From a virus, in the IMG/VR virus record IMGVR_UViG_3300042569_003232, positions 64,001 to 128,000 of that record: a DNA stretch of 64,000 bases; one strand, given 5' to 3'. The stretch's first letter is position 1, and every line of letters starts with the position of its first letter. The translations under genes were made by a program, and so were the position numbers. Positions 1 through 6,211 of the stretch are shown here, in pieces. The notes under the pieces are model-generated. The model was not told the DNA's origin. It searched no databases and was given only the letters and a program-made list of their open reading frames with translations.

Positions 1-7
1 AAATAAT

Positions 8-403
8 ATGAAAATTAGTAAAAAAATACTATTAATAATTACATCTTTTTCCATTATAAGCGTTTTTAGTGGAGCAATAGCATATGGTTTAAATGCAATA
101 TATAATATTCCTTTTTGGGCAGTTTTTTGGATTGCCAATAGTTTGCAAATTGCATGGAGTATTTATCGTGATCAATACTTGGAAGGAAGAAAGATTACAA
201 ATGCAATCACTGAATATTCTAAAAAACCATATAAAAAATATTATATTCCTCTTAATTGCGCTCATTGTGGACATAAAAATGAAATCGAAATTGATTTGAC
301 TGATACGGAATTTCGGTGTGAAAATTGCAAAAAGTTTAATGGAATTCATACAAATTTCATGACTGCGGCAATTACAGAACCGATTATCAATCCTGAATTA
401 TGA
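8..403 (+). CDS. small membrane protein with C-terminal zinc ribbon
   Basis: Unrecognised 131-residue protein. The N-terminal half carries two hydrophobic segments (about residues 6-28 and 35-52), followed by a charged linker and a zinc-ribbon-like pair of CxxC motifs (CAHC near 84, CENC near 104). This suggests a membrane-anchored protein with a cytoplasmic zinc knuckle. It heads a run of plus-strand genes leading to the tail tube gene and overlaps the next start by 4 nt (ATGA), so the two are probably translationally coupled. The function is unknown; a role in virion morphogenesis is guessed from position only. Confidence 0.7.
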   Translation: MKISKKILLIITSFSIISVFSGAIAYGLNAIYNIPFWAVFWIANSLQIAWSIYRDQYLEGRKITNAITEYSKKPYKKYYIPLNCAHCGHKNEIEIDLTDTEFRCENCKKFNGIHTNFMTAAITEPIINPEL

Positions 404-840
404 GTTACTTTAAACCAGATTATGATTATGATCCATTAGATCGTTCGGCAATTCCTAATAATCTAGCAGAAAAATCAAATATTTCAGATATAAATATTGC
501 CAGAGAAAATTTACATTATGCAATTAACGATTTATTGAGAAGTATTCCTGATGCAAACTTGGTTCATTTTTCAAAAGCGACAAATTTAACATTTCGCACA
601 AATGTTAATGTTTTTGATAGTGCATCTTTTTTTAGAAAGTTTTGCGATTCATATTTTTTCTCGTTTAAAAAAACCTTTCCGCATTTAAAAGAAAGTGAAT
701 TAGAAGAACTTAGAAATTCTTTTGAAACAATTGAAAAACTTATTGACAAATTTTCAAAAGAGGGTAATGTAGAAAACAAATTTTTGCTTCCGCTTCTTTT
801 AGGAGCATTAGCAGGAATTTTGAATTACGAAAATTATTAA
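400..840 (+). CDS. hypothetical protein (tail-region operon)
   Basis: Unrecognised 146-residue, probably helical protein. Its start overlaps the upstream stop (ATGA) and its stop is 3 nt before the next ATG, so it sits inside a tight operon upstream of the tail tube gene. A polar N-terminus is followed by amphipathic helices and a short hydrophobic stretch near the C-terminus (LLPLLLGALAGIL). No motif was recognised. A structural or assembly role is possible from position only. Confidence 0.7.
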   Translation: MSYFKPDYDYDPLDRSAIPNNLAEKSNISDINIARENLHYAINDLLRSIPDANLVHFSKATNLTFRTNVNVFDSASFFRKFCDSYFFSFKKTFPHLKESELEELRNSFETIEKLIDKFSKEGNVENKFLLPLLLGALAGILNYENY

Positions 841-843
841 AAC

Positions 844-1389
844 ATGGAAGACTTATCATCAATTATATTACCCGACTTATCAAAAAATAAAGTTAAAAGG
901 GCGAAACCTGCTAAAACAGTTCTTGTTGAAAAACAAGAACTTTCTCGCGTTAATCGAACAGTAACCTGCGGCTTTTGCGAAAATGAAAAAATACTAAATC
1001 CAGATCAATATCAATCTCTTTTTGAATCTCTTGGAAGTGAAGAAAAAATTCAAGAAGAATTCATGTGTAAATCATGTGAAGTAAGCATGAGGCGCAATCC
1101 GTTTGATTTCTGGACTCGTTATGGAGAACATTATCAAACCTTATCAAAAAGTTTGCGTCAAATTTTTGATCGGTATGCAGCATCAAATCGAACAAGTAAT
1201 GATGCACTAATACTTCAAAATTCTACTTTTGATGTTATAAAAAATTGTAAAATTCTACCAGAAAATATAGAATTTGTTATTGACAATCTTAATCCAGTAG
1301 CATTAAAAATTAAAAGTGTTCCTTTTGTTGGTGAAGTTCTTTTAAGAATATATGAACCCAAAAATTCAAGAATTCGTATCACAGGATAA
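844..1389 (+). CDS. zinc-finger protein, possible tail or baseplate assembly factor
   Basis: 181 residues with two cysteine pairs, CGFC near residue 42 and CKSC near 75, that could bind one zinc ion, followed by a helical C-terminal half. Gene order (small zinc protein immediately before the tail tube gene) resembles the placement of baseplate-hub assembly genes in T4-like phages, but I do not recognise the family and the assembly role is inference. The 3' end overlaps the next reading frame by up to 38 nt. Confidence 0.65.
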   Translation: MEDLSSIILPDLSKNKVKRAKPAKTVLVEKQELSRVNRTVTCGFCENEKILNPDQYQSLFESLGSEEKIQEEFMCKSCEVSMRRNPFDFWTRYGEHYQTLSKSLRQIFDRYAASNRTSNDALILQNSTFDVIKNCKILPENIEFVIDNLNPVALKIKSVPFVGEVLLRIYEPKNSRIRITG

Positions 1390-1675
1390 TTATCCAATTA
1401 AAAAAGCGGAGGACATGAATGTCGAGGAGGTTAGTAAATGGATGGCACTTTGCAATGCATTGAAGTTTATAAATCATACAAGTCAATTAACAGGTGTAGT
1501 AGTTGAAGAAAAGGACATAGATTATAGAGAGGTTCTTCATTATATAGATTCAGTTGGAGGTGATATTGAAACATGTTTGAAAAAATTAAAAGGAATACCG
1601 TTTAAGTATTCATTATCACTAGAATTAGAAGATTCTATAGATTTTGCAGAAATAAATTACGAATACATAATTTAA
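1352..1675 (+). CDS. hypothetical protein; start codon uncertain
   Basis: Open frame of 107 residues from the first ATG, which overlaps the upstream gene by 38 nt. Two internal starts have better ribosome-binding context: ATG at 1415 just after GGAGG (408-412 of the second kilobase), and ATG at 1442 preceded by GAGGAGG at 1424-1430 with 11-nt spacing. The last has the strongest Shine-Dalgarno sequence seen in this operon and would give a 77-residue protein. The protein is acidic with no recognised domain. A strong terminator follows directly. Confidence 0.6.
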   Translation: MNPKIQEFVSQDNYPIKKAEDMNVEEVSKWMALCNALKFINHTSQLTGVVVEEKDIDYREVLHYIDSVGGDIETCLKKLKGIPFKYSLSLELEDSIDFAEINYEYII

Positions 1676-1680
1676 AAAAA

Positions 1681-1710
1681 GACCCGGAAGTTTTCTTCCG
1701 GGTCTTTTTT
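1681..1710 (+). terminator. rho-independent terminator
   Basis: GACCCGGAAG, loop TTTT, CTTCCGGGTC, then T6: a perfect 10-bp GC-rich stem with a U tract, closing the small-gene operon just before the tail tube gene. Confidence 0.93.
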
Positions 1711-1730
1711 ATTAAAAACCATTTCTTATG

Positions 1731-1737
1731 ATAAATA
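1731..1737 (+). promoter_or_regulatory. late-promoter-like box upstream of tail tube gene
   Basis: ATAAATA lies 6 nt before the tail tube ATG. T4 late promoters recognised by gp55 are TATAAATA-like, and this window encodes a gp55-like factor. The same spacing recurs before other genes in the window. It implies a leader of zero to a few nucleotides. Inferred from sequence only. Confidence 0.55.
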
Positions 1738-1743
1738 ATTATT

Positions 1744-2412
1744 ATGGCACTAGGCAGTATTAAAAAAGCAATGCAAGTTTTTAGTCAACACGACTTCTCA
1801 CGTAACTTCCAATTAAGACTTTTGGACATGAATAATGTTCCAGATTATGTTCGTAGAGAATTGATTGACCAAGAGGGACGGGTTTATATAACAAGTTCCA
1901 GCATTCCGGGTCGCAGTATTCAAAACATTGATATTCCTTATCAAGGTTTTAATTTTAAAGTTCCGGGTCAAGTAGCATATGACAACAATCCTTGGACATT
2001 AACTTTCCGCACAGCAGGAGACTTTCTTGCTCGTAATGCTTTGGAACGTTGGAGCTTTGAGACTGCTAATGATGAAACAAGCTGTGGCAAGTTTAATCTT
2101 CCTTGTGAAAACACAAGTATTGATATTGCGGTTTTATCACCAAAATGTCAAATTATTCGTGTTTACCGATTACATGGTGTTTATATTCAAAATGTTAGCG
2201 AAATCTCATACAATCAGGAAAGCGTAGATGGAACAACCTTTACTGCGGCATTTCATTATCAATACTGGCGACCAGCACAAGGTTATGACACCGGAATTGT
2301 TGATTCTACAAATGTGAATAATAACCTAATTGATGATGTGTTTTCAACTTACGAAAGTAAAATTCAACAAACAACAGGAGATTGTCCGCCAACTGGAATA
2401 CCAAGATTATAA
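1744..2412 (+). CDS. 19: tail tube protein (T4 gp19-like)
   Basis: 222 residues, longer than T4 gp19 (163). The protein has the phage tail-tube pattern: an N-terminal helix (GSIKKAMQVF), the SSSIPGRSIQ loop, then KVPGQVAYDNNPWTLTFR and the FLARNALERW segment typical of the T4-like tube fold. Its product would polymerise into hexameric rings inside the contractile sheath. The C-terminal 40 residues, rich in Asn, Asp and Thr, are an extension. The gene is flanked by terminators on both sides and preceded by an ATAAATA late-promoter-like box, so it is probably expressed alone and at high level, as expected for a major structural protein. Confidence 0.9.
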   Translation: MALGSIKKAMQVFSQHDFSRNFQLRLLDMNNVPDYVRRELIDQEGRVYITSSSIPGRSIQNIDIPYQGFNFKVPGQVAYDNNPWTLTFRTAGDFLARNALERWSFETANDETSCGKFNLPCENTSIDIAVLSPKCQIIRVYRLHGVYIQNVSEISYNQESVDGTTFTAAFHYQYWRPAQGYDTGIVDSTNVNNNLIDDVFSTYESKIQQTTGDCPPTGIPRL

Positions 2413-2420
2413 AAAAAAAT

Positions 2421-2452
2421 AAAAAAGGGAGAATTTAAATTCTCCCTTTTTT
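2421..2452. terminator. bidirectional terminator between tail tube and tilS-like genes
   Basis: A6, GGGAGAATTT/AAATTCTCCC, T6: a 10-bp palindromic stem flanked by A and T tracts. It can end transcription of the tail tube gene from the left and of the lysidine synthase gene from the right. Confidence 0.9.
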
Positions 2453-2456
2453 ATTT

Positions 2457-3092
2457 TTACTTTTTCAAATATTTCTTTTTTACAATTGTTTGTAGATTGT
2501 AAAATTGGCTAACTTCTGGAATGATTTTATGACGAATCCAATTTCTTCGGTATTTTACTTCAACATTTGTTTCATCTTCAATTACATACTTTTCTAAATT
2601 CTCTTTTGAAATATATTTTAAAATTTGTTCTTTTGTTGAAATTAAAAAAGGACGAAAAACACAAAAACCCAAAAGTTTATATTCCGTTTCATTAGGAATT
2701 GGTAGATATTCCGGTGTTCCGTTAAAGCAGTTCATCAAGTAACTTTCTACTGCATCATCCAAGTGATGCCCTGTAATGACGTTTCCTTGCCCCTTAAACG
2801 ACTGGTAACGTAGGAGACGTAGTTCTGCCTCACTATATGAAATCTCCTTCTCAGCCCTTTCTCGCACGTTTACAGTCAGCGGAATATTATAATCACTGCA
2901 AAAAATTTCAGCATTCTTTTGCATGTCAAAATTTTGACTACGAAGATTGTGATTATAATGAATTGCAGATAAATTTAATTTAGGATATTTCGTTTTTAGA
3001 AAATGAAGAATTGCAATGCTGTCTGCACCGCTACTAAGTGCAACAACTGCTTTTGGATAAACTTTCTTCAAAACATTGCTCATGAATCTCAT
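2457..3092 (-). CDS. tilS: TilS-like tRNA(Ile)-lysidine synthase
   Basis: 211 residues with the PP-loop ATP pyrophosphatase motif LSSGADS (about 19-25), the nearby HYNHNLR segment, and the GHHLDDAVES motif (about 110-119) characteristic of TilS. TilS converts C34 of tRNA-Ile(CAU) to lysidine so that it reads AUA. The length matches the catalytic N-terminal domain only (E. coli TilS is about 430 residues); the C-terminal tRNA-binding domains are absent. Two CAU-anticodon tRNAs lie in the same cluster (20050 and 23252), at least one of which could be the substrate. The start may be the ATG at 3083 (MSNVL) rather than 3092; a promoter sits immediately upstream. Confidence 0.85.
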   Translation of the reverse strand: MRFMSNVLKKVYPKAVVALSSGADSIAILHFLKTKYPKLNLSAIHYNHNLRSQNFDMQKNAEIFCSDYNIPLTVNVRERAEKEISYSEAELRLLRYQSFKGQGNVITGHHLDDAVESYLMNCFNGTPEYLPIPNETEYKLLGFCVFRPFLISTKEQILKYISKENLEKYVIEDETNVEVKYRRNWIRHKIIPEVSQFYNLQTIVKKKYLKK

Positions 3093-3097
3093 AAACT

Positions 3098-3125
3098 ATG
3101 CTACGAGATTCCTGAAAAATGTCAA
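3098..3125 (-). promoter_or_regulatory. sigma70-like promoter of tilS-like gene
   Basis: On the minus strand: TTGACA (3120-3125), 16-nt spacer, TAGCAT (3098-3103). Only 5 nt separate the -10 box from the first ATG, so the transcript would be nearly leaderless. Confidence 0.65.
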
Positions 3126-3130
3126 CAAAA

Positions 3131-3164
3131 AAAGCCCGCCATGTTTCCATGGCGGGCTTTTTTA
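3131..3164 (-). terminator. terminator for the gene at 3178-3561
   Basis: A 13-bp stem AAAGCCCGCCATG/CATGGCGGGCTTT around a TTTC loop (3144-3147), with A/T tracts on both sides. On the minus strand it follows the stop of the downstream-coordinate gene. It overlaps the -35 box of the tilS-like promoter, insulating the two units. Confidence 0.9.
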
Positions 3165-3177
3165 TTATTGGTTAGAT

Positions 3178-3561
3178 TTAGAGGTATCGTTCAATATAAC
3201 TTGCAATCCAATTGAATGACATTTTCTTATGGTTATTAAGGTGGTTAATCTTTTCAAGAATTGGAGATTTGCCACACAATTCCCTTGGAACAAAGTTCCA
3301 AGTACCATTGAAATATTCTTTATCCCCCAAAATATAGTCTGGAACACCAGAAGTCCTGAATGCTACTCCAACTGGTGAGTATGAGTCTGTATGAGCGCAA
3401 TAAAGTTTTCCATTTTGGGATTGAATATAATTACCGCTTCGAAGGGCATCCACCCAGCGTTTCTTGAATCCTGCACTGAGCTTAGGAAGAGTTTTAGTTT
3501 GTTTAGTTTTAGAGTTCATCATAGTTGAATTTGTGGTAGATTTAATAGTCATGCTGTACAT
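3178..3561 (-). CDS. conserved phage protein with KRWVDALRSG motif
   Basis: 127 residues. The central part (FKKRWVDALRSGNYIQSQ, then a Tyr-Cys pair) matches a widespread family of small phage proteins with the pattern 'W-x-x-A-L-R-S-G-x-Y-x-Q' followed by Cys/Gly residues, whose function is unknown. The start could also be the ATG at 3552. A promoter lies directly upstream and a terminator directly downstream, so it is a single-gene transcription unit. Confidence 0.7.
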   Translation of the reverse strand: MYSMTIKSTTNSTMMNSKTKQTKTLPKLSAGFKKRWVDALRSGNYIQSQNGKLYCAHTDSYSPVGVAFRTSGVPDYILGDKEYFNGTWNFVPRELCGKSPILEKINHLNNHKKMSFNWIASYIERYL

Positions 3562-3570
3562 AAGAGTGAT

Positions 3571-3598
3571 AATATAAGTGATTTTAGGGGTTTGTCAA
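3571..3598 (-). promoter_or_regulatory. sigma70-like promoter
   Basis: TTGACA (3593-3598), 16-nt spacer, TATATT (3571-3576), on the minus strand, 9 nt before the first ATG of the gene ending at 3178. Confidence 0.7.
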
Positions 3599-3627
3599 TG
3601 TGATTTTTGCTTGTTTTTCGTAAATTT

Positions 3628-3846
3628 TTAGGTCAACCGTTTCATTATTCGTCCTTTTTCCAAATCAATTGGACTCATTTCAATTTGAACATTATCTGCT
3701 AATTCTAGTTTAACAAATCGTTTGCTCATTTTCCCACATAAATAACATAATATTTCTTTTTCAGTGTTTTTCAATAAAACACGATACATTGCATTTGGCA
3801 GAATTTTTGTAACACTACCTGTTACAGTTATTAGATCCTTTTTCAT
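3628..3846 (-). CDS. infA: translation initiation factor IF-1
   Basis: 72 residues, the same length as bacterial IF-1. Aligned by eye to E. coli IF-1 it keeps the family landmarks in order: the early G-S/T-V segment, LPNAMYRVLL (LPNTMFRVEL in E. coli), the SGKMSKR core (SGKMRKN), the D-N/K-V pair, and the C-terminal P-x-DLEKGRIMKR (P-YDLSKGRIVFR). IF-1 is a single OB-fold protein that binds the ribosomal A site with IF-2 and IF-3 during initiation. The open frame could extend upstream to 3981, but that would run through the tRNA-Leu gene; the ATG at 3846 matches the family start. It ends a minus-strand block of tRNA genes. A phage-encoded IF-1 is unusual. Confidence 0.92.
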   Translation of the reverse strand: MKKDLITVTGSVTKILPNAMYRVLLKNTEKEILCYLCGKMSKRFVKLELADNVQIEMSPIDLEKGRIMKRLT

Positions 3847-3859
3847 TTTTAGTAAAAAT

Positions 3860-3944
3860 TGGTGGGTATAGTAGGACTTGAACCTACACGGCTTTCGCCA
3901 CCAGCTTCTAAGGCTGGCGTGGCTACCAATTACACCATATACCC
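3860..3944 (-). tRNA. tRNA-Leu(UAG)
   Basis: Acceptor GGGTATA/TATACCC, T arm with loop TTCAAGT, long variable arm as expected for Leu, anticodon stem CCAGC/GCTGG with loop CTTAGAA (anticodon UAG), encoded ACCA. It immediately precedes the IF-1 start on the minus strand. Confidence 0.92.
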
Positions 3945-3946
3945 AA

Positions 3947-4021
3947 TGGTCGGTCTTGAGAAAATCGAATTCCCATCTCAACGTTCGTAGCGTTGCGTAC
4001 TATCCATTATACTAAAGACCG
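3947..4021 (-). tRNA. tRNA-Arg(ACG)
   Basis: Acceptor CGGTCTT/AAGACCG, anticodon stem CAACG/CGTTG with loop CTACGAA (ACG), D arm with TAATGGATAG, encoded CCA. Confidence 0.9.
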
Positions 4022-4024
4022 AAA

Positions 4025-4099
4025 TGGTATCCCGAATAGGAATCGAACCTATGACACAGACATGTAAAATCTGGGTTTTACCATTAAACTATCAAGACA
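4025..4099 (-). tRNA. tRNA-Val(UAC) with poorly paired acceptor stem
   Basis: The T arm (ATAGG/CCTAT), D arm and anticodon arm (CAGAT, loop TTTACAT, GTCTG; anticodon UAC) are normal and CCA is encoded. The acceptor strands TGTCTTG and TCGGGAT pair at only about 4 of 7 positions. It may be degenerate, edited or chimeric. Confidence 0.6.
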
Positions 4100-4101
4100 A
4101 A

Positions 4102-4190
4102 TGGTGGGAGAATCAAGAATCGAACTTGCTGCCGGACCACCTTACAAATTGAGGCAATGGATTTACAGTCCACCGTAAGGAAATCCTCCC
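4102..4190 (-). tRNA. tRNA-Tyr(GUA)-like, D arm missing or replaced
   Basis: Acceptor GGGAGGA/TTCTCCC, T arm, encoded CCA and an anticodon arm with loop CTGTAAA (GUA) and a long variable region fit tRNA-Tyr. Only about 10 nt lie between acceptor and anticodon stem, too few for a D arm. Instead CCTTAC in this spot is perfectly complementary to GTAAGG in the variable region, so the RNA may fold differently. Confidence 0.55.
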
Positions 4191-4195
4191 AGAAA

Positions 4196-4221
4196 TATAA
4201 GAGTATTTTACTACTCTTATA
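4196..4221 (-). terminator. AT-rich hairpin downstream of outer-membrane-like gene
   Basis: TATAAGAGTA, 6-nt loop, TACTCTTATA: a perfect 10-bp stem just after the stop of the gene at 4234-4728, followed on the minus strand by a short U-rich stretch. Probably its terminator, though GC-poor. Confidence 0.55.
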
Positions 4222-4233
4222 TTTTATTACTTA

Positions 4234-4728
4234 TCAGAACTTGAATCCGACTCCTGCACGAATACTGACCACACCATCAGATTCGCTATCTTCCACGGTA
4301 AACACATATGCAGCATCTGCAAATACATTAACAGTTTGAGATAGTGCAAGACTCACACCACCACCTGTTTTTACACCCCACTGGTCCGTTTCAAAATCGT
4401 ATGCACCACCTGCAAGTGCATAAACGGAAACATTCTTATAAACAGGAACATAATAAAGAAGATTGCCACCAAGGCTATAAACTTCATCTTCAAGAACTGA
4501 ACCAACGAGTTCCGCCTTCAGATTTCCCACAACAGGAACTTCAAGCGATACTCCACCGCCAACGGCTTCTTCACTATTGTCAAGAACAACACTTGCGAAA
4601 GCCTTTGCAGTAACTCCGAAACTAGTATCCTCAACCGGGGTTGGAGGGACAACCGTTGGAGTGCCTGCATTTACAGGAGCGACGAATGCTGCAAGAGCAA
4701 CTACGATAGATGTAATCATGTTTTTCAT
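4234..4728 (-). CDS. secreted outer-membrane beta-barrel-like protein
   Basis: 164 residues. The N-terminus is a classic signal peptide (MKNM, hydrophobic ITSIVVALAAFVAP, then VNA-G as a signal peptidase I site near 21/22), followed by a Pro/Thr-rich spacer. The rest alternates polar and hydrophobic residues in about eight short strands and ends in VSIRAGVGFKF. A terminal Phe after alternating hydrophobics is the beta-signal recognised by the BAM complex. The protein would be inserted in the host outer membrane, as lambda Lom is thought to be. Superinfection exclusion or surface remodelling are possible roles (inference). It has its own promoter and a 38-nt leader, unlike many neighbours. Confidence 0.75.
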   Translation of the reverse strand: MKNMITSIVVALAAFVAPVNAGTPTVVPPTPVEDTSFGVTAKAFASVVLDNSEEAVGGGVSLEVPVVGNLKAELVGSVLEDEVYSLGGNLLYYVPVYKNVSVYALAGGAYDFETDQWGVKTGGGVSLALSQTVNVFADAAYVFTVEDSESDGVVSIRAGVGFKF

Positions 4729-4772
4729 AATTTATTTTTTGTTTTGTTGTGGCTTTTAACTTCCACAAAATT

Positions 4773-4800
4773 ACTTTACTCAGAAAAGAAGCGTTGTCAA
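4773..4800 (-). promoter_or_regulatory. sigma70-like promoter of outer-membrane-like gene
   Basis: TTGACA (4795-4800), 16-nt spacer, TAAAGT (4773-4778), minus strand. Leader to the ATG is about 38 nt. Confidence 0.7.
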
Positions 4801-4817
4801 GTAAATTTCTGAGAAAA

Positions 4818-4910
4818 TGGTATTTCCGGCTGGATTCGAACCAGCAAATTCGCGCTCTAGAAAAAATGTTTTACCAATGAAAGTTGTACTTTCAATTAAA
4901 CTACAGAAAT
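4818..4910 (-). tRNA. tRNA-like gene with hairpin in D loop and unpaired anticodon stem
   Basis: Acceptor ATTTCTG/CGGAAAT pairs 7/7, T arm GCTGG/CCAGC with loop TTCGAAT and encoded CCA are intact. A D stem GTTT/AAAC is interrupted by a perfect hairpin GAAAGT-ACA-ACTTTC. At the normal anticodon position the loop reads TTCTAGA but its flanks (ATTTT and GCGCG) do not pair. Alternatively TGAAA/TTTCA with loop GTACAAC could act as the anticodon arm. No isotype is assigned; probably a decayed or rearranged tRNA. Confidence 0.45.
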
Positions 4911-4915
4911 AAAAT

Positions 4916-4991
4916 TGGTGGTTCTGGCAGGATTTGAACCTGCTACCCCTTCCTTATCAAGGAAACGCTCTACCGAGTGAGCTACAGAACC
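4916..4991 (-). tRNA. tRNA-Ile(GAU)
   Basis: Acceptor GGTTCTG/CAGAACC, D arm GCTCACTCGGTAGAGC, anticodon loop TTGATAA (GAU), T arm GCAGG/CCTGC, encoded CCA. A canonical tRNA. Confidence 0.92.
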
Positions 4992-4993
4992 AT

Positions 4994-5326
4994 TTAAAAT
5001 GAGAATTTTATTTGACCATTATTGCGAACTTTTATTTTATATTTCTTGTTTTTTTTCATCAATGATAATTTTTGTTTTGTTTCTTCGGTATGTCCGTGAA
5101 GACTCGCACCGAATTTTTTACCTTTTTGTCTTTCTGACATTTTTCTAAATCTTTCATCATTATGTTTATTTAAACCTTTTGACCAACTAGATGTACCTTT
5201 TTTAGCATGAGCGTTTGGAGATTTTTTTCTTTTTATGCGAGACGGATTTTCAACACAATATGGTGAGTGTGCTGCTAATCCTCCTTTATTTTTAATTTTT
5301 CGTTGACAATATTCACATGTATACAT
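4994..5326 (-). CDS. zinc-finger/NUMOD3-type DNA-binding protein, homing-endonuclease related
   Basis: 110 residues. It opens with a zinc finger (CEYC near residue 4-7, then H and C about 12-17 residues on) and contains a NUMOD3-like basic motif (GHTEETKQKLS, about 78-88), a helix that binds DNA in HNH and GIY-YIG homing endonucleases. No nuclease domain is present, so it may be a remnant of a homing endonuclease or a free DNA-binding module. It lies between two tRNA genes, a usual location for such elements. An ATAAATA box (5332-5338) ends 5 nt before the ATG. Confidence 0.65.
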   Translation of the reverse strand: MYTCEYCQRKIKNKGGLAAHSPYCVENPSRIKRKKSPNAHAKKGTSSWSKGLNKHNDERFRKMSERQKGKKFGASLHGHTEETKQKLSLMKKNKKYKIKVRNNGQIKFSF

Positions 5327-5331
5327 GTGAA

Positions 5332-5338
5332 TATTTAT
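5332..5338 (-). promoter_or_regulatory. late-promoter-like ATAAATA box
   Basis: ATAAATA on the minus strand with a 5-nt gap to the ATG at 5326, the same geometry as before the tail tube and other genes. Confidence 0.45.
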
Positions 5339-5368
5339 TCAACAATCAAGAATATTTCGATAAACCAA

Positions 5369-5457
5369 TGGCGGGAAGCTGAGGAATCGAACCCCAACCT
5401 TTTTTAGAGATCCCTCGGTTTTCAAGACCGCGACAAGCCCAGCTTGCATAACCTCCC
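5369..5457 (-). tRNA. tRNA-Ser(UGA)
   Basis: Acceptor GGGAGGT/GCTTCCC, discriminator G, long variable arm as expected for Ser, anticodon loop CTTGAAA (UGA), encoded CCA. Confidence 0.9.
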
Positions 5458-5463
5458 GTAGCT

Positions 5464-5491
5464 ACTATACATTGTCTCTTGAGACTTGCAA
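5464..5491 (-). promoter_or_regulatory. sigma70-like promoter of tRNA-Ser and downstream block
   Basis: TTGCAA (5486-5491), 16-nt spacer, TATAGT (5464-5469), minus strand; the tRNA begins 6 nt after the -10 box. Confidence 0.65.
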
Positions 5492-5537
5492 CAGAAATTT
5501 TATATTTTAGTAGCCTTTTAGTAATTTTATCCGTCCA

Positions 5538-5840
5538 TTATCCTATAAAATGAGAACCTAATTTTCGTCCACCATTCTCATCATCTAATATCTTTACTCC
5601 GGGAACATAAGTCAATGCTTCTGCAAGGGCATAGGAACCGTCTAAGTTCTTTTGTTGAGTAGTAACTTGAACTACGCAACCACCGGGAACTTCCATTGCT
5701 TTTGTGCTTTTCATCCATCCCTCATTTTCAGAAGATGCTTTACAAAGTAATTTAAAAGTATCTCCGTTTCCTACTACTTTAATGTCAGGAACGTTGATTT
5801 TTGCTCCTGATATGTCTGAATTGTGTAATGTTTTTGTCAT
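5538..5840 (-). CDS. hypothetical phage protein
   Basis: 100 residues, soluble, mostly beta. It begins MTKTLHNSDISG and has a central GWMKSTKAMEVPGGCVVQVTTQQ region that looks like a conserved phage family of unknown function (recognition from memory, not from a search). It sits between tRNA-Ser and tRNA-His on the same strand. Confidence 0.65.
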   Translation of the reverse strand: MTKTLHNSDISGAKINVPDIKVVGNGDTFKLLCKASSENEGWMKSTKAMEVPGGCVVQVTTQQKNLDGSYALAEALTYVPGVKILDDENGGRKLGSHFIG

Positions 5841-5844
5841 ACGG

Positions 5845-5916
5845 GGGTCTTATCGGGAATCGAACCCGATTGGATAGTTCCACAAACTATGGCATCACCA
5901 AAATGCTTTAAAACCC
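5845..5916 (-). tRNA. tRNA-His(GUG)
   Basis: Acceptor GGTTTTA/TAAGACC with an extra 5' G opposite C73, the hallmark of tRNA-His. D arm GCAT/ATGC, anticodon stem ATAGT/ACTAT with loop TTGTGGA (GUG). The full CCA is not encoded (CC then G). Confidence 0.85.
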
Positions 5917-5920
5917 ATAT

Positions 5921-6205
5921 TTACTTAAACTTATTTTTCCATTTAGTCCAGAAATTTATTTTCTTTAATGGTTTATTTTCTTTTTTAACAGTATATTCAT
6001 ATTCCTTTCCTAATCTAGTTAATAAAATACGCAAAAATAAACCGTGGTATTGTTTGGGAATTCCTGAAAAATCAAAAGTTCCCGAAACTGCATAACCGCA
6101 ATAATTTACTACATTTTCAATTTTTACAACTGGAGGAGTATTCACTGTTAGTGAATCCATTTCAGAAAGTTTAATGCTTACAATTTTTGGTTCTTCCTTA
6201 TTCAT
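5921..6205 (-). CDS. hypothetical protein
   Basis: 94 residues, no recognised motif. The C-terminus is strongly basic (KKINFWTKWKNKFK), which may bind nucleic acid or membrane. It forms a small cluster with the two genes upstream on the minus strand. Confidence 0.6.
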   Translation of the reverse strand: MNKEEPKIVSIKLSEMDSLTVNTPPVVKIENVVNYCGYAVSGTFDFSGIPKQYHGLFLRILLTRLGKEYEYTVKKENKPLKKINFWTKWKNKFK

Positions 6206-6211
6206 ATAAGG

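Noticed and set aside
3847-3981. N-terminal extension of the IF-1 frame
   Set aside because: The extra 45 codons run through tRNA-Leu and into the next tRNA, and IF-1 proteins begin at the equivalent of the ATG at 3846.
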